In this document: positions 60,480 through 64,000 of the stretch, piece by piece | How positions within the stretch are numbered: position 1 is the first letter of the stretch | How the letters are laid out: each line of letters starts with the position of its first letter | NCBI GenBank assembly: GCA_028279515.1 | Contig: JANQNQ010000014.1 | Location: 186,001 to 250,000 of the forward strand | Direction of reading: 5' to 3' | Source of the DNA: Flavobacteriaceae bacterium | GTDB lineage: Bacteria > Bacteroidota > Bacteroidia > Flavobacteriales > Flavobacteriaceae | Length of the DNA: 64,000 nucleotides | The notes under the pieces: generated by a model | Seen by the model: only the letters and a program-made list of their open reading frames with translations | Told to the model about the DNA's origin: nothing | Databases searched by the model: none | Made by a program: the position numbers and the translations under genes

Positions 60480-63400
60480 TTGGGATTTATTGAAAAGATT
60501 GCTTTGAGCATTGTTACCTCTTTTGGAAAAAAGGGTCTAGAGTCCTTCTTCAAGGACTCCAGGAGTAACTTCACAAAAGAGATACAAAGAATAATTAATG
60601 AAACAATCAACCAGTTCAAAAAAACATCTCCTATTGAAGAAAAAGGAGGTAAAATTGCTTTCTACAGTTCGCAATTAATTGTTGAAGAATTACTTAAGTT
60701 TAGGTTGTTTGGGAATTTTGACCAGGAAAGTATAATCAGCAAAATACAGAACGACTCCCAAATTTTACCAGCCAACACCGCCGAACTATCTCTCTTTTTC
60801 CAAATATTTACAAGTGAAGTGAAAAGAAGTTCCTACTTGATGGACTTCGAAATGAAGGAGCTCTACCACGAGAAAGTATTTGAAATTTCAGAAAAACTAA
60901 AAGAAACTAATAGCTTACTTGAATCAGTAATTACTGATTTAAAGAAAGACTTCGCAAAACTCCCGGTAATGTTTAAATCTGAGCTAGACGAAGTCGAAAA
61001 ACAAATATTTCAATTTATGCCTAAATCTGCTCTTGAAAGGATTAGAGGCATGGAAAAAAGAATGGCCGAAGTCTCGGTAGAAGATTCTTTTATAATAGGA
61101 AAGCTTACATACCTAAAGGCACTTTGCAAATCCGACATGAACTTTGAGAAGGTAGAGGTGGCAAAGGAGTTCATAAAAGCTTATCGCTTGTCAAGTACCA
61201 TTCAGGGTATAAAGGATAAGGCATGTATAGAATATTTGAATGTCGGAGAAAGTGCCAAAGCTATATCCTTGGCCAATGACATCTTAAATATAGATGAGTA
61301 TAATCATACTGCCTGGATAGTTAAAGTTTTAACCTCTCCCTCATTAGTTGAATCATTGGAGGACGCCCCAAAAGTAGTTAAAGACTCCAAAGCCTTCCAA
61401 ATAAGCATGGCTCATAATTTGATTTCTTCCAATCTTATAAAATCATTTGCTGAACTAAATGACATAGGAATTAGTCCGGATTTAACTTTTAAGGAAGATG
61501 AAACTTTCAATTATACCACTCAAAGATATTGGTATCTTAAACTAAACTTAATCATACAACAAATTTCTGAAGAATTTCCAACACATAACATATTCGATAA
61601 AATAACGGTCTACGAAAGAAGCTTCCTAAAGGATGATTTAACAACGGCTTTAGACAAGATTTATGAGGGCATATTGTCAACGGAGTCATATGAATATAGA
61701 TCTCATCAAATATTCTATTATCACCTGATCAAATATCTAAAGGGTCCTGAAGAAAGTAATTTGTCAAAGTTACTTAGTACCTATGGCAAGGTCAAGAAGC
61801 ATCCGGTCTACTTGATTCCTTTTGTACAAGTGTTAGTAAAACACGCAAAACCTGATACTGCGTTAGATTTAATCAATGAATTTTTAGAAGATTCGAAGCA
61901 TGAAATATCATCAGAAGTACTTCTAATCAAAACATTGATTTTGGCAGTAAAAAAAGAATATGATGGAGCCAGATTAACATACAAAGGATATATTGAATTA
62001 CAAGGTGAAATAAACACCAATAATGCAGTTAATATAATTAACCTTTTTGGAGTTTGCTTGATGGGATTTGAAGGAAAAAAACCAAATATTGATTTATACC
62101 AAAGTGAATTGGATTTTGTTTCTGAAAGACTGGTTTCAAGCGAGAAAACCCTCAAATCCTTCGTGTTAACTTCCATCGAGGCTCGCGTATCACCGGAGCC
62201 AGATATTGACAAACTCAAGGCTGATTTAGCTAGCATAAAAAATCATGAGATTTTCGAATCTGAATACTTAGGGTTCTTTTTAGCCGTAAGCTATCACTCT
62301 CTTGGCCTTTTCCGAGAAACTCTCAATGTTCTAAATCGCTTCGTAAAAAAAGATGAAATAAGTAAATATCTAAGATTCTACATCGATTGCTTACATGACC
62401 TCTTAACATCAGACCTTGATGCCCAAGGTGCTGGGCAAGAGCTTTTGTCAATTTTAGAATTTTGGAGGTTGTCTTCTGACCCTCCAGACAAGCAACTCCT
62501 ATTATTGGAATATGATCTTGTTTCCAGAACGGGGAACTCAAATAAAATGTTGTCAATCTCATCTAAGCTTTACCAAAACTTCAAAGAAGATGAACAAATA
62601 ATTATGATATACTTTCATAGCTTGTTTATGGAGAAAAAACTTGACAAACTTAGCGATGAGAGTCAAAAAATACCTGAAAACTACTCTGAAGAGAATACTG
62701 GCCTGCAAATAAGTAGAATTTTAAAGGAATCTGGAGTAAATGATGGAATGAGCTTCACTATACTTCACAATTTAGCAAATGACGCTAAGAATAAAAGATC
62801 AAGGGCGATTTATGTTGGAATGAGTCGATATTATGAGGAAGAATTTAAGCACTTTGATGCTATTGAGGATGGAGTCTTCGTAAAATATGAAATCGAAAAA
62901 AAGGTTATCACAAAAAAATTTGAAGACATCCCTATAAAAATTCGGGAACTTATTAGAGGGAAACAGAAAAACCAGAGTGTTTTTTACAAAAAAGAATTAA
63001 CTCAAAAAATTATTAAAATAAGGATAATAGACATCTTCAATGATAAAGTAAAACTGATACAGGAAATTTTTAAAGAAGCTAGTGACCCAACATCTGGATT
63101 AGGGCTCGAAATGATTGAAATAGACACTTCATCAGTAGAATCTATGTCAGAAGAATTTCAGAAAATTTCTGGTTACCAAGGAACTGTAAACAAAATTACC
63201 AGAGAACAAGCCCTTAACGAATTTTACAATTATAATAAAGGGTTTACTGAAATAGCACTAAGCATATTTAATGATGACTTTGTTACGGCATACTTTTACC
63301 TTACTTCCTCTCCAAACAGCTTCATGTGTATCCCAAGCTTTTTCTTGAAAGGTGTCAAAACTGAGAGTGAAAACCGTTTTATTATTGATTTTCCAACACT

Positions 63401-64000
63401 TCTACTCTTCTACGAGCTATCTGAAAAATTTGACGTGAATTTCAAAGAGAAATTTGTAATATCTCCCATAATTGAAAATGAAATAAGACGAAAAATTATA
63501 GAAGGAGAACTGGAACAAGGAGAAAGAATGAGCCTGGATATAACCATGGAATATGTAAGAAGGCACTCCTACACAATAGAACAGCAAAAAAAAGACATAA
63601 ATGTCTTAAGAAAAATTGAAAAATGGATTGAACAAAATTGCATAGTTGAGTACGCTGAAGAAAAGCTTGACTTAGTTCTTAAAATGGAAAAACCTCCACA
63701 AAGTTTAGGTTTTGATCTATTAATTGATATATCAAGTTTGCTGCAAAGAGATGGATATAAATTCATTTCTAACGATACCTTTCCCTTGAAGTATTTGCCT
63801 AACTTCAGAGACAACACTATAAATCCAGAAATCTTCTTTGAAAAATTTATGAATGAGGGGCCAAATGACAATGAAATATCTCGGTTTATGCTCATGAGGC
63901 GATATATTGGTATTAAAATACCTCTTCCACTTCTTTTAAGCGAATTTAATGACTACTTGCTTGGCAAAGAAAACTATTATAAACGCGGTCTTATAAGCCT
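60480..64000 (+). CDS. Very large helical repeat protein, 5' part, possible PIN-like region
   Basis: Open from an in-frame stop at 60444 to the window edge: 1173 codons with no stop, and it continues. The first usable start is TTG at 60480, since the first in-frame ATG comes over 100 codons later within conserved-looking sequence. Residues 1-30 are amphipathic (GFIEKIALSIVTSFGKKGLE), 30-170 coiled, then long TPR-like alpha repeats to about 850. Around residues 960-1010, FIIDFPTLLLFYEL and then VISPIIENEIRRKI resemble the start of a PIN-type nuclease. The size, repeats and island location resemble defence-type effectors, but no family is firmly recognised. Confidence 0.6.
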   Translation, partial: MGFIEKIALSIVTSFGKKGLESFFKDSRSNFTKEIQRIINETINQFKKTSPIEEKGGKIAFYSSQLIVEELLKFRLFGNFDQESIISKIQNDSQILPANTAELSLFFQIFTSEVKRSSYLMDFEMKELYHEKVFEISEKLKETNSLLESVITDLKKDFAKLPVMFKSELDEVEKQIFQFMPKSALERIRGMEKRMAEVSVEDSFIIGKLTYLKALCKSDMNFEKVEVAKEFIKAYRLSSTIQGIKDKACIEYLNVGESAKAISLANDILNIDEYNHTAWIVKVLTSPSLVESLEDAPKVVKDSKAFQISMAHNLISSNLIKSFAELNDIGISPDLTFKEDETFNYTTQRYWYLKLNLIIQQISEEFPTHNIFDKITVYERSFLKDDLTTALDKIYEGILSTESYEYRSHQIFYYHLIKYLKGPEESNLSKLLSTYGKVKKHPVYLIPFVQVLVKHAKPDTALDLINEFLEDSKHEISSEVLLIKTLILAVKKEYDGARLTYKGYIELQGEINTNNAVNIINLFGVCLMGFEGKKPNIDLYQSELDFVSERLVSSEKTLKSFVLTSIEARVSPEPDIDKLKADLASIKNHEIFESEYLGFFLAVSYHSLGLFRETLNVLNRFVKKDEISKYLRFYIDCLHDLLTSDLDAQGAGQELLSILEFWRLSSDPPDKQLLLLEYDLVSRTGNSNKMLSISSKLYQNFKEDEQIIMIYFHSLFMEKKLDKLSDESQKIPENYSEENTGLQISRILKESGVNDGMSFTILHNLANDAKNKRSRAIYVGMSRYYEEEFKHFDAIEDGVFVKYEIEKKVITKKFEDIPIKIRELIRGKQKNQSVFYKKELTQKIIKIRIIDIFNDKVKLIQEIFKEASDPTSGLGLEMIEIDTSSVESMSEEFQKISGYQGTVNKITREQALNEFYNYNKGFTEIALSIFNDDFVTAYFYLTSSPNSFMCIPSFFLKGVKTESENRFIIDFPTLLLFYELSEKFDVNFKEKFVISPIIENEIRRKIIEGELEQGERMSLDITMEYVRRHSYTIEQQKKDINVLRKIEKWIEQNCIVEYAEEKLDLVLKMEKPPQSLGFDLLIDISSLLQRDGYKFISNDTFPLKYLPNFRDNTINPEIFFEKFMNEGPNDNEISRFMLMRRYIGIKIPLPLLLSEFNDYLLGKENYYKRGLIS

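Overview
The window looks like part of a chromosome from the family Flavobacteriaceae (Bacteroidetes). The reasons are ribosomal proteins S2 and L13 of Bacteroidetes type, a PorT-like type IX secretion protein, outer-membrane families largely confined to Bacteroidetes (DUF5686, DUF5916-like), and recurrent promoter elements of the form TAnnTTTG rather than TATAAT. Shine-Dalgarno sequences are weak throughout, as is usual in this phylum. No genus is proposed.

Bases 1 to about 43500 are mostly ordinary core genome. They run: a truncated DUF5916-type outer-membrane gene; a translation block (rplM-rpsI-rpsB-tsf-pyrH-frr); a DUF5686 receptor-like protein and an RND exporter; asnS, rpoN and a membrane protein; a minus-strand exbB/exbD/exbD operon facing a PorT-like gene; tRNA-Ser(GGA); asparaginase, acyltransferase and TatD. 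Next comes an accessory-looking locus with an ECF sigma factor and its TPR partner, divergent from a lipoprotein, a PKD barrel protein, a TPR-CHAT protease and a small retropepsin. A large secreted M12-type metalloprotease, the 2-oxoglutarate dehydrogenase genes sucB-sucA, and a damage-inducible-looking mutagenesis cassette follow. That cassette has an XRE/S24 LexA-like repressor divergent from a short DnaE polymerase and a Y-family polymerase, with palindromic operator candidates overlapping both promoters.

Bases 43600-48000 hold a TIR domain fused to a DeoR-type effector domain, a possible small RNA, a TPR lipoprotein-like gene, and a WYL regulator with a DUF4345 membrane protein.

From about 48130 to the right edge the sequence is more AT-rich and reads as an integrative element. 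It starts with a tRNA 3'-end fragment plus its terminator (left attachment site candidate). Then come a tyrosine recombinase, a helix-turn-helix excisionase-like protein, a compact pseudoknotted RNA with its own promoter, and a DUF3987 ATPase and DUF6371 primase-like pair separated by an iteron-like repeat array (candidate replication origin). The cargo follows. The most interesting cargo is a four-gene cassette: a QueC-like enzyme, a 45-residue acidic peptide, a YcfD-like JmjC/cupin oxygenase and a GNAT acetyltransferase. This has the layout of an undescribed ribosomally made, post-translationally modified peptide (RiPP) pathway. After it are a lipoprotein with an HESIH motif plus an overlapping small lipoprotein, and the first 1173 codons of a very large repeat protein with a possible PIN-like region that runs off the window. 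No relaxase or conjugation gene is visible, and the right end of the element lies outside the window.
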